A DNA stretch of 20,725 nt from Candidatus Zophobacter franzmannii (GTDB taxonomy: Bacteria > Cloacimonadota > Cloacimonadia > Cloacimonadales > JAFGVF01): positions 1-20,725 of the forward strand of contig JAVCCX010000230.1 in NCBI GenBank assembly GCA_030765245.1, in the 5' to 3' direction. The notes under the pieces were generated by a model that was not told the origin of the DNA, did no database searches, and was given only the letters and a program-made list of their open reading frames with translations. Below, in pieces: positions 1 to 7,124 of this stretch (its first letter is position 1; each line of letters begins with the position of its first letter). The position numbers and the translations under genes were made by a program.

Positions 1-304
1 GTTCAGGCATTTTCTTTTTGTCGAGCTTGGCAACAATCCTTGGTACAGAAGGTAACTCAGTTACTCTAATACTTCCAGAGCTTGTAATCTGAAACTTTAT
101 AAACAAAAAGCTAGGATTTTCTCTATTCTCTTCATAGAAAATCATTGTGAGTCTGTAGTGATTTTTATCTAGAAGTCTTATTGTATAATCTCTAATTTTC
201 TTGATTCTCAATTCAGGTAATTCAGCAACAGATATCTTCTTCCCAAAATAGATCCGCATTTGCTCTAAGCTATTGTTATTTATACAAGTTTTCAACTTTT
301 TCAT
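1..304 (-). CDS. Hypothetical protein, 3' end outside window
   Basis: An open frame of 101 codons runs leftward from an ATG at 304..302 to the edge without a stop. An AAAGG ribosome-binding sequence lies about seven bases upstream of that ATG. It begins 20 bases after the stop of the sigma factor gene on the same strand, so the two are probably cotranscribed. The visible protein is basic and rich in Lys, Ile and Leu (MKKLKTCINNNSLEQM...). It has no signal peptide or membrane segment, so it does not look like a membrane anti-sigma factor. I do not recognise a family. The frame stays open upstream into the sigma gene, so a longer overlapping start cannot be excluded, but the ATG with its ribosome-binding site is the simplest choice. 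Confidence 0.6.
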   Translation of the reverse strand, partial: MKKLKTCINNNSLEQMRIYFGKKISVAELPELRIKKIRDYTIRLLDKNHYRLTMIFYEENRENPSFLFIKFQITSSGSIRVTELPSVPRIVAKLDKKKMPE

Positions 305-324
305 AAACCTTTGGATGTTTTCAT

Positions 325-837
325 TCAACTTTGAACTAACGATATCCTTTGATGCATAGTATCCTGTTCTGATGTGATACTCTGCATAAATATCTTTTTG
401 ACACGATAGAGAAGTTTCTTTAATTTGTCATATCCAATATTTTCACGCTCTGCAATCTTACGAATCTTCTCACCGGTAGAGAAGTAAATATTGATGAGTC
501 TCTTTTGGTCTGGAGGCAAAGTATTGATTATTTCATCTAAAATTGGGTCTTTTTTCTTCTCAGTCTCATGTATCTCTGGAAGATGTCCGTCTGGTATTTG
601 CTCAAAATCTTGGTCAGACAAAACAATGTTGCTATTCTTGCAAAAGTCTGCAATCTCATGACTTGTAACAGTAGCAACCCAGGTTTTCATAGCTTCTGGT
701 TTAACTTTCTCTATATTTAAGTAGAGTTTCATGAGGACAATTTGAGCTATATCCTCAGCATCTTCTTTACTACATAGCTTCTTGTAGGCAATGCGAAAGG
801 CAACTTTTTGTACGGTAATAAAATCAATTTTGTTCAT
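325..837 (-). CDS. ECF-type RNA polymerase sigma factor
   Basis: A 170-residue cytoplasmic protein with the layout of an extracytoplasmic-function sigma-70 factor, which directs RNA polymerase to a small set of promoters. Region 2 spans about residues 10-68. It contains the acidic helix EDAEDIAQIVLMKLY (core binding) and a MKTWVATVTSHEIADF segment matching the usual FRAWL..IARN.x.D stretch. Region 4 lies near residues 97-150, with LPPDQKRLINIYF and a helix-turn-helix (IRKIAERENIGYDKLKKLLYR) for -35 recognition. Its length is normal for the family. The start at 837 gives the full region 2; a GGGGAC sequence upstream is a poor ribosome-binding match. It is followed at 20 bases by an unknown gene and is divergent from the small ORFs beginning at 907. 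No membrane anti-sigma gene is visible. The family is clear; the regulon is unknown. Confidence 0.88.
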   Translation of the reverse strand: MNKIDFITVQKVAFRIAYKKLCSKEDAEDIAQIVLMKLYLNIEKVKPEAMKTWVATVTSHEIADFCKNSNIVLSDQDFEQIPDGHLPEIHETEKKKDPILDEIINTLPPDQKRLINIYFSTGEKIRKIAERENIGYDKLKKLLYRVKKIFMQSITSEQDTMHQRISLVQS

Positions 838-906
838 TACTTTGCGTCCCCGTTTTGTGATTTCTCAGTCTTACTATATGAAACTTATTCGAAAAGCGAG
901 GTAAAA

Positions 907-1146
907 ATGAAAAAGTTATTTCTTTCGTTCCTAATGATCGTAGTGTTGATGAGTGGAGTTTTTTGTCAAACTATAACTACCAAGTGGCAGTACAGTTGAA
1001 TTAGCAACAGTGCCTGTTGTAGTGAAGCTTCTGTTGTAAATGTTGACTATACTGTCATTGCAGTTTTAGCTGACAGCAATGATGATGGCAAACCTGATGA
1101 GGTTATTGAAATCGACGGTGATGTTTTCGTTATCGATTTGAAATAG
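907..1146 (+). pseudogene. Small exported protein gene with in-frame TGA (997-999)
   Basis: The frame starts at ATG 907 after GAGGT (898-902) and encodes a classic signal peptide (MKKLFLSFLMIVVLMSGVFC, cleavage probably near FCQ). It stops at TGA 997-999 after 30 residues. The same frame then stays open to TAG 1144-1146 and reads ASVVNVDYTVIAVLADSNDD followed by GKPDEVIEIDGDVFVIDLK. That segment looks like real secreted-protein sequence and holds a DSNDDGKPD calcium-loop-like motif. Between 980 and about 1020 the +1 frame reads PSGSTVELATVPVVV, which is also protein-like. The break may therefore be two nearby compensating indels rather than one nonsense change. A leader peptide followed by an unrelated frame is another reading. 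The protein family is not recognised. Confidence 0.5.
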
Positions 1147-1218
1147 CGAATCCTTAACATCACAAACACACAAGAACCTGAAATCGTAACATCATTTTTA
1201 ACAATAAGGATGTTCGAC

Positions 1219-1389
1219 ATGAGAAACACAGAATTAAAAAAATTAGAATCAAGAAACTGGGGAAACTCAGATAATGAGACAATTAAGAACAAACAGTTAC
1301 TCATTATCAACGACGACTATTTCGCAACAGACGAAATAGATTTTTTTCCATCAGCCATCTCTGATAGTTGTACATTAGTACTTCTGTAG
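1219..1389 (+). CDS. Possible small ORF, 56 residues, unknown
   Basis: An ATG at 1219 follows AAGGA (1207-1211) with suitable spacing, and the frame runs to TAG 1387-1389. An in-frame ATG at 1210 lies directly on the ribosome-binding sequence and is less likely. The product (MRNTELKKLESRNWGNSDNE...) is polar, with one Cys in a hydrophobic C-terminal DSCTLVLL. It has no signal peptide. It lies 72 bases after the broken secreted-protein gene, on the same strand. The charged N-terminal half and short hydrophobic Cys/Ser/Thr tail loosely resemble a peptide precursor, but no modification or export gene is present. It could equally be a chance frame. Confidence 0.3.
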   Translation: MRNTELKKLESRNWGNSDNETIKNKQLLIINDDYFATDEIDFFPSAISDSCTLVLL

Positions 1390-1447
1390 ACTCAAATCCA
1401 TTTATTGATAGTAACTTGAGTGTTTTACGCTCAATGTTTACTGACAT

Positions 1448-1463
1448 ATACCGATATCGGTAT
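1448..1463. promoter_or_regulatory. Perfect 16-bp palindrome, candidate operator
   Basis: ATACCGATATCGGTAT reads identically on both strands with no spacer, as expected for a dimeric repressor site. It abuts a possible -35 element (TTGAGA, 1463-1468). It is flanked on both sides by separate small hairpins (1416-1434 and 1465-1480). No regulator gene with a matching site is visible here, so function is inferred from symmetry alone. Confidence 0.4.
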
Positions 1464-1492
1464 TGAGAGCTATTGCTCTTAAATAGTATAGT
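1463..1492 (+). promoter_or_regulatory. Possible sigma-70 promoter for a non-coding transcript
   Basis: TTGAGA at 1463-1468 and TATAGT at 1487-1492 are separated by 18 bases. Transcription from here would run about 280 bases without a gene to the terminator at 1744-1780. The matches are partial and fall in AT-rich DNA, so this is weak evidence. Confidence 0.25.
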
Positions 1493-1743
1493 TTTTTACG
1501 AATCAGGATAACTTGTGTAATAAGTGTGATCTATGTGTGCCGGTTTACCCCGCCGGACAAATAAATTGGGGTAGTAATTCATTTTGATATTCTCATCTCT
1601 ATCCGGAATTGATGAGACTATTGTCTTTTCGTTTAAGTTTTATAAGTTTCAATATTTTTGGGTTTAACCCGCGCAAACTTATTCCCCAAAATTCCCGACT
1701 CCCTCCTTGATACAGTCAATCTGACTGTTCTTTCTTTCCTTGA

Positions 1744-1780
1744 AAATCCTTTTCGCATCCCCGACGAAAAGGATTTTTTT
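1744..1780 (+). terminator. Rho-independent terminator
   Basis: A perfect 12-bp stem (AAATCCTTTTCG at 1744-1755 with CGAAAAGGATTT at 1765-1776) encloses a 9-base loop and ends in a T run to 1780. The T run follows the stem on the plus strand. It lies upstream of the promoter for the 1852 gene, so it ends transcription coming from the left, where the nearest candidate gene is more than 350 bases away. Confidence 0.88.
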
Positions 1781-1800
1781 ATGTTTACACTCCAAATTCC

Positions 1801-1828
1801 TTGACTTCATTCATTTCTAATATAATCT
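1801..1828 (+). promoter_or_regulatory. Probable promoter of the C25 protease gene
   Basis: TTGACT at 1801-1806 is followed by TATAAT at 1821-1826 (spacing 14, short) or by TAATCT at 1823-1828 (spacing 16). It lies just after the terminator at 1744-1780 and before the ribosome-binding sequence AAAGGA (1839-1844) and ATG 1852, giving a short leader. Confidence 0.5.
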
Positions 1829-1851
1829 ATATGTACATAAAGGAATGAACT

Positions 1852-4800
1852 ATGAAAATAATCAGTTATATATTTCTCCTACTAATTGCCACTTCCCTCT
1901 TAGCTATTGAAGTAGATTTCAACTTTGATGATTATAGTGTTTCAAATGCTCGATCACTTAATGAGAATTATTCTTATCCAGAAAAACCTGGCTCCCCGGC
2001 AATACCATTTGAGAGTAAAATGCTAGTCATCCCTTTTGGAAATTCTCTTGAGAGCATTGAATTCACAACTGAGTCCACTACATTCGATATTACTTTCGAA
2101 TTACCTACCATCCCAGCAAATGCTCCATTTGCAGATGGTTTTATCTCTTACCCAAGGAATGACACAATTTACAACTCAGATCAGTTCTATCCTTCTAAGC
2201 CATATGAAATTCAAGGGATTCATAGAAAGAATGGTGTTGATGTCCTAGTTTTAAGGACCTTTCCATATCAGTACAATCCTGTCACAAATAAACTAACCTT
2301 AGTTAAATCACTAAATCTCACATTGAATCTAAAATATGATGAGGATATTGCTTTTGAACAAGCCAAAATGCTTTTAAGCAATCAGAAGCTCAGTTATGCA
2401 CTTTCAAATCTTGATATAGATAATCCTGAATTGATTAGATCCTACTTTAACCAACAATCAAATGTTAGAGATGGTCGTCCCTCTTTGGTCAGTTCTGCGG
2501 ATCCATACCAATACATCATTATTACCAATAATGCATTTGCACTTGAATGGAGTGGATTCATCGCTCATAAAGCTTCTTTAGGCGTAGATTTGAATGTCTA
2601 TACAGTTGAAGATATTTATGCGAATTATACAGGTAGAGATAATGCAGAAAAAGTGAGAAACTTTATAATTGATGCCTACACTACATGGTCTGCAACAGAT
2701 ACTCCTCTTGAATATGTGCTGATGGGTGGTGATCATCAGCAAGTTCCTGCTAGATATACAAAGGTAGCAGCATACTATAATGGTGCTTGGCACTTGAGTA
2801 GCGTTATCAGTGACCATTATTATAGTTGCTTGGATGGTGATTGGGATAATGACGCCGATAATCTATTTGGAGAAGGGGATCATAGCATAGACTCACAAGC
2901 AGACGGCATGGCCGGTGACGAGGTTGATTTCTTCCAAGAGTTATCGATTGGTAGAGCAAGTTGTGATAGTGAAGTGTATCTTCAAAACTGGATAAATAAA
3001 ACTCTTTCTTATGAGAATAGTATAATTGAAGCCTCTTATCTCAAACAAGCAGGGTTAGTTGGAGAGTATTTAGGAGGTGGTGTATGGGGAGGAGATTATA
3101 TGGATGAAATATCAACCTTTAGCCCATCATTTTATCAAACAAAACTATATGCCCACACAAATTCTTACTCAACAACAAATGTAATTTCATTGATAAACTC
3201 AGGTGTAAACTTTGTTTCACATGTTGGACATGGGAGCTCAGTTAAGGTGTTTAATATGTATGAAGATGATGTTGATACTTTATTAACTAACACAGATTAT
3301 TCGTTCATATATACACAAGCATGCAATACTCTGAATTTTGCATATTCAAATGCAATAGGCGAAGCATTCATTAAATATGAACATGGTGCTTCTGCTTACA
3401 TTGGGAATACAAACTATGGTTTCTATAGTTATTTTTTGAACCAAGGTCCCAGCCAATATCTAAATAGAGAATTTTTTGATGCAATAACAAATGAAGGCAT
3501 CGAGGAACTGGGAAGAGCAAATGGAGATTCTAGAGAGGACATCATAGCATTGATAGGAGCTACGGGGTCCATGAGACAAGTGTCTATGGAAATTACTCTC
3601 ATGGGAGATCCTATGCTGACATTACATAGCGATGTAGCTACCCTAACGGCAGAACAGACTCTTTCTGATGAAGTGACACTTCATTTAAGTGATTTTACTC
3701 CAGATGCAACAGCCTACACGGCAACCTATACTTTATATGAAAAAGATGATGTTACCAATACAATTGCAGTAAACTCAATCAATGTAGTTGGTGATGATAT
3801 TATTCTAACATTGTCAGGAGATATCCCTGAAGGTATACCCTTCAACATCGATATATCTAATATGACCGGTGTTTCAGGAGTACTTACTCGAGAGATTGAT
3901 ATGATATCAAATATCCGAGAACTAAGTGTTATTACAGATGAAATATGGTCACCTGCGGATAACCCACATTATATTTATAAATACCTAATCATCAGGAACT
4001 CGCTTCACTTAGAACCGGGTGTAGAACTTCGCATAAATGAAGGAGCAGGTTTGTTCATTTATGGGGGTGGGGTTCTTGATGCACAAGGGACAATTGATAA
4101 CCCGATACTTATGACAAGCTACAACCCAGACACTGATAATGATTGGGTTGATGTCACTTTCAATAGAGATGCATCACCGACAGGAAATATACTTTCAAAT
4201 GTTATCATCCAGAACGCAAACTCAGGTGTTTGGATAGACTCAACTGCAGTAGTAGATATAGAGAATTGTTATATCTTCGATACACCGGAATATGCAATTC
4301 ATAGCTATTATGGTAATGAAACCATTACCAATACTGTTATTGCATATTCACCTGCTTCACCGGCAACTCAAGCAATCTATCTTGAAGGTTGCGATACACT
4401 CTTTGACAATCTTACCTTGGTTGGCAATAACCTTGCTGAAATCGAGCTAATTGACTCTGATGCTGTAATTCGAAACAGTATTATCAGAGGTATGAATGGG
4501 AATATCAATAGCACAGGTTCAACTCTTACTATTGATTATACAAATTTTGAAGGAGGGTACACAGGTACAGGCAACATCGTTGTCGGCCCTCAATTTACTG
4601 ACTCAGCAAATCGTGATTACACACTCGAGAACACATCCCCATGCATTGATGCCGGTTACCAATATACCTCTCTCGATCCAGATAATACACTTCCTGATAT
4701 GGGAGCAATATACTATGACCACCCAATTGCTTTTGAAGCTCAATTCACACATGGAGATGCTCCTGTATCTATAGAATTTACTAACAACTCTGGTGGTTCT

Positions 4801-5193
4801 CCAACTCTGATTCAATGGGATTTTAATAATGATGGGATTTGGGACAATATCAGCGATAATCATGCTTATAGCTTTGATGCATCCGGGATCTATGATGTTA
4901 CCCTGAGACTTGAAAAAGGTGCATGGAGTGATACACTAATCAAGAACAACTATATTGTAATAACTGATGATGAGTTGCTCAATGCAGTTAATTCTTCGAT
5001 CACCATAGAGGAAACAGGTGTTCATCTTCAATGGGCAGCCTCTATTGAAGCAGATTATTATCTTGTTTATTACAATACCCGCCCTGATACTGAATTCCAA
5101 TTCTTAGGATTTACTGAGACCAATGAATTTTATACAAACAACTCAGACCCTAAGGCGTTTTATATAATTAAGAAAGTAATTATCAACGATTAA
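1852..5193 (+). CDS. Gingipain-type (C25) secreted cysteine protease
   Basis: A 1113-residue exported protease. Residues 1-18 are a signal peptide. Residues up to about 215 resemble the C25 propeptide (EKPGSPAIPFESKMLVIPFG). Residues 217-590 are the C25 catalytic domain. It has the SHVGHGSS motif with probable catalytic His460 and YTQACNTLNF with probable nucleophile Cys491; the 31-residue gap is close to that of the gingipain dyad. It closes with LMGDPMLTLH. Residues about 695-935 look like a right-handed beta-helix. A PKD-like domain (QWDFNNDGIWDN) lies near 960-1042, and a fibronectin-III-like segment ends the protein. Unlike three other exported proteins here, it has no T9SS sorting tail and ends FYIIKKVIIND. 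ATG 1852 is supported by AAAGGA and the signal peptide. The gene is monocistronic, with a terminator at 5216. Confidence 0.9.
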   Translation: MKIISYIFLLLIATSLLAIEVDFNFDDYSVSNARSLNENYSYPEKPGSPAIPFESKMLVIPFGNSLESIEFTTESTTFDITFELPTIPANAPFADGFISYPRNDTIYNSDQFYPSKPYEIQGIHRKNGVDVLVLRTFPYQYNPVTNKLTLVKSLNLTLNLKYDEDIAFEQAKMLLSNQKLSYALSNLDIDNPELIRSYFNQQSNVRDGRPSLVSSADPYQYIIITNNAFALEWSGFIAHKASLGVDLNVYTVEDIYANYTGRDNAEKVRNFIIDAYTTWSATDTPLEYVLMGGDHQQVPARYTKVAAYYNGAWHLSSVISDHYYSCLDGDWDNDADNLFGEGDHSIDSQADGMAGDEVDFFQELSIGRASCDSEVYLQNWINKTLSYENSIIEASYLKQAGLVGEYLGGGVWGGDYMDEISTFSPSFYQTKLYAHTNSYSTTNVISLINSGVNFVSHVGHGSSVKVFNMYEDDVDTLLTNTDYSFIYTQACNTLNFAYSNAIGEAFIKYEHGASAYIGNTNYGFYSYFLNQGPSQYLNREFFDAITNEGIEELGRANGDSREDIIALIGATGSMRQVSMEITLMGDPMLTLHSDVATLTAEQTLSDEVTLHLSDFTPDATAYTATYTLYEKDDVTNTIAVNSINVVGDDIILTLSGDIPEGIPFNIDISNMTGVSGVLTREIDMISNIRELSVITDEIWSPADNPHYIYKYLIIRNSLHLEPGVELRINEGAGLFIYGGGVLDAQGTIDNPILMTSYNPDTDNDWVDVTFNRDASPTGNILSNVIIQNANSGVWIDSTAVVDIENCYIFDTPEYAIHSYYGNETITNTVIAYSPASPATQAIYLEGCDTLFDNLTLVGNNLAEIELIDSDAVIRNSIIRGMNGNINSTGSTLTIDYTNFEGGYTGTGNIVVGPQFTDSANRDYTLENTSPCIDAGYQYTSLDPDNTLPDMGAIYYDHPIAFEAQFTHGDAPVSIEFTNNSGGSPTLIQWDFNNDGIWDNISDNHAYSFDASGIYDVTLRLEKGAWSDTLIKNNYIVITDDELLNAVNSSITIEETGVHLQWAASIEADYYLVYYNTRPDTEFQFLGFTETNEFYTNNSDPKAFYIIKKVIIND

Positions 5194-5215
5194 GTTTAAA
5201 TCAAACCACTTAAGT

Positions 5216-5254
5216 AGCTAACTGCACAATAACTGTAGTTAGCTTCTTTTATTT
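5216..5254 (+). terminator. Rho-independent terminator of the C25 protease gene
   Basis: An 11-bp stem with one G-T pair (AGCTAACTGCA at 5216-5226, TGTAGTTAGCT at 5234-5244) has a 7-base loop and is followed by TCTTTTATTT. It begins 23 bases after the stop codon. Confidence 0.82.
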
Positions 5255-5386
5255 CATCAATAATTCTATTAGATATTTGTACAGAATAACAAACGATTCT
5301 CTTCCGCCCCACCTATGCATTTGCCATAATCCACTAAAGTGCCAATAAATAAAGTCTTAGCTCTGGAACAAAAATTGTATTATATA

Positions 5387-5451
5387 TTGAATGAAATCGT
5401 AGGTCATAAGTAGATTTTGAGAGGTCTTTTCTACTTAATTCATTGATTCAA
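5387..5451 (+). promoter_or_regulatory. Nested inverted repeats before the 5479 gene
   Basis: AAGTAGA at 5408-5414 pairs with TCTACTT at 5430-5436. Outside it, AATGAA at 5390-5395 pairs with TTCATT at 5439-5444, and a further TTGAA/TTCAA pair lies outermost. The structure ends about 17 bases before the strong ribosome-binding sequence CGGAGGA (5469-5474). It could be a structured leader or a cruciform binding site. No known riboswitch is recognised. Confidence 0.3.
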
Positions 5452-5478
5452 AGAGTTTTATGGTAGACGGAGGAAAAT

Positions 5479-6945
5479 ATGAAACGGACTTTATTACTTT
5501 TAATTATGTTAACAGGGTTGACAATTCTATTTGCTCAGATGGTAACCATCAATGGAAATGTGATGGTTGCAACTCCTAACAGTGGGTTCATAGAGATTGT
5601 GGGAGCTGAGATTAGTGTAGGAGGAGCAACTGAAAGTGTCGCTAGTGATCCGAATGGTTTTTATAGTATCACATTCGAATGGTTATGGGATGGTCCAGTA
5701 ACTGTAGGTTGTACCGCAGAGGGATACAACGACCAATCAGTAACTTTCATGCCAGAAAGCAATACCGTCACAATTGACTTTGAATTATCCGCACAAACAA
5801 CAATTCTTCATACTGTTTCAGGGCTAATCACTTATGAGGACTTTGGGGGGATGATGCTCCCTGTAGTAGGTGCAGATATAACAGTAACTGAGACAAATGT
5901 AACTGTTACATCAGACGAGATGGGGTTTTATACAACTACCTTTGATTGGATATGGAATGGACCTGTTGTTATCGACTATAGTGCAGAAGGTTTTCACGAA
6001 CAAACTCTTACATTTTTCCCTGATTCACAGGATTATACCTTAGGTGTATTGATGATTCCTTTAGAGCAACCTGAACCAACAATAATTGAGGGCTATGTTC
6101 GAATGGCCTACCCGAATAATGATCAGCCTGTTGTTGGTGCTGTCTTAACATTTGGTGATGGAGTACAAGAGTTAACTACTGCCGAAAGTACTTTGAATGG
6201 CTTTTACAATATTTCCCTAATTTGGAATTGGTGGGGACCTATCTATATAACATGCCACTATCCCGGGTTTAATCATGTTACTATGGAATATCTACCTGAT
6301 TCAAGTATAAACACTTTGAATTTCTTTATGCAAGAATTACCCCCTATATTTAATTCCCCTACGGATTTAACTGGAGATTTAACCCCGTCTAATGTAGCAA
6401 ATCTACAATGGGTAGCTCCGCAAAATTGGCCATTAGATACAAATCCGACTTATAGAGTTTACCTTCGCAATGATAGTGCAAGCCTATTCCATGCAATCGC
6501 TGAAACAACCGAATTGTTTCACAGTTTTACTTTCACTCCCGATCAAAGTGGTTATTGGAGTGGAGAATTGGTTGTTACGGCATTTGTCGAAGATATTGAA
6601 ACATCCTATAGTAACGCAATTATGCTTGGAGTAGCTGTTGAGAATAGTGAAAATATCTTATCAAATGAACCTATTCTCGTAACTAATTATCCCAACCCTT
6701 TTAACCCACTAACCAATATATCCTTGAATATCCCAACACCTCAAATGATATCCATCAAGATATATAATATTAAAGGTCAAGAGGTTAAACAGCTAGTTCA
6801 GGGCTATTTCCCTGAAGGCAAAACAATCCTTACATGGGATGGAAAGGATAGTAAAAATCATTCAGTTAGTAGTGGAGTTTATCTAGTAAAAATCAACTGC
6901 GAAAATGATAAGAATTATACACAAAAAATAACCTTAATAAAGTAG
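5479..6945 (+). CDS. Exported protein with three regulatory-like repeats and T9SS tail
   Basis: A 488-residue protein with signal peptide 1-19 (cleavage near LFAQ). Three carboxypeptidase-regulatory-like beta-sandwich repeats follow at about residues 20-115, 113-200 and 200-290. Each carries a [VI]VGA strand, a GFY motif and a shared Trp motif: FEWLWDGP, FDWIWNGP and LIWNWWGP. Residues about 296-385 resemble a fibronectin-III domain. Residues 403-488 are a T9SS type-A sorting domain (NYPNPFNPLTNISL, IYNIKGQEV, SSGVYLVKI, ending KITLIK). This predicts export across the outer membrane and surface attachment or release. No catalytic motif is seen, so an adhesive or scaffold role is the likeliest guess. 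The start is fixed by GGAGG and the signal peptide. It is monocistronic, with a terminator at 6960. Confidence 0.85.
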   Translation: MKRTLLLLIMLTGLTILFAQMVTINGNVMVATPNSGFIEIVGAEISVGGATESVASDPNGFYSITFEWLWDGPVTVGCTAEGYNDQSVTFMPESNTVTIDFELSAQTTILHTVSGLITYEDFGGMMLPVVGADITVTETNVTVTSDEMGFYTTTFDWIWNGPVVIDYSAEGFHEQTLTFFPDSQDYTLGVLMIPLEQPEPTIIEGYVRMAYPNNDQPVVGAVLTFGDGVQELTTAESTLNGFYNISLIWNWWGPIYITCHYPGFNHVTMEYLPDSSINTLNFFMQELPPIFNSPTDLTGDLTPSNVANLQWVAPQNWPLDTNPTYRVYLRNDSASLFHAIAETTELFHSFTFTPDQSGYWSGELVVTAFVEDIETSYSNAIMLGVAVENSENILSNEPILVTNYPNPFNPLTNISLNIPTPQMISIKIYNIKGQEVKQLVQGYFPEGKTILTWDGKDSKNHSVSSGVYLVKINCENDKNYTQKITLIK

Positions 6946-6959
6946 TTTTCCCTCGCTCC

Positions 6960-6993
6960 AAGGGAGTCTTTTCGGAGACTCCCTTTTCTATTT
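6960..6993 (+). terminator. Rho-independent terminator
   Basis: A perfect 10-bp stem (AAGGGAGTCT at 6960-6969, AGACTCCCTT at 6976-6985) has a TTTCGG loop and is followed by TTCTATTT. It starts 14 bases after the stop of the repeat-protein gene. Confidence 0.87.
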
Positions 6994-7076
6994 AGCAACA
7001 TGCCCTTCACACTAGTATTTTCCTAAAGTATCAATTAACTCTAACTTTTCAAGAAAATATCTTTACAAGAGGATAT

Positions 7077-7104
7077 TTGTATTTGTTTTGGAGAATGGTA
7101 TAAT
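7077..7104 (+). promoter_or_regulatory. Promoter of the four-gene envelope operon
   Basis: TTGTAT (7077-7082) lies 16 bases before a consensus TATAAT (7099-7104). The ribosome-binding sequence AAGGA is at 7114-7118 and the start at 7125, so the untranslated leader would be very short. The consensus -10 and the preceding terminator support it; the -35 is weak. Confidence 0.6.
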
Positions 7105-7124
7105 TTGTATATTAAGGACAGTGT

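Larger units (their letters stand above)
1390..1743. other. Non-coding stretch rich in short hairpins
   Basis: No plausible gene is seen on either strand. The stretch holds a 7-bp stem at 1416-1422/1428-1434, a perfect 16-bp palindrome at 1448-1463 and a 6-bp stem at 1465-1470/1475-1480. It also holds TACCCC/GGGGTA arms near 1553-1580, a TTTTGGG/CCCAAAA stem at 1656-1662/1685-1691 and a 7-bp stem ACAGTCA/TGACTGT at 1712-1718/1722-1728. It ends at the terminator at 1744. It could be a long 3' untranslated region, a small RNA, or decayed repeat sequence. Confidence 0.5.

Noticed and set aside
808..906. Upstream start at 808 for the frame that stops at 999
   Set aside because: It overlaps the divergent sigma factor gene. 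ATG 907 has a ribosome-binding site and begins a signal peptide.
907..1146. UGA read as an amino acid genome-wide (alternative code)
   Set aside because: The sigma factor, nucleotidase and diiron protein genes all end at TGA in the expected place, so TGA is a normal stop here.
1047..1310. 87-codon minus-strand frame
   Set aside because: It is antisense to more protein-like plus-strand frames, has no ribosome-binding site and has low-quality composition.
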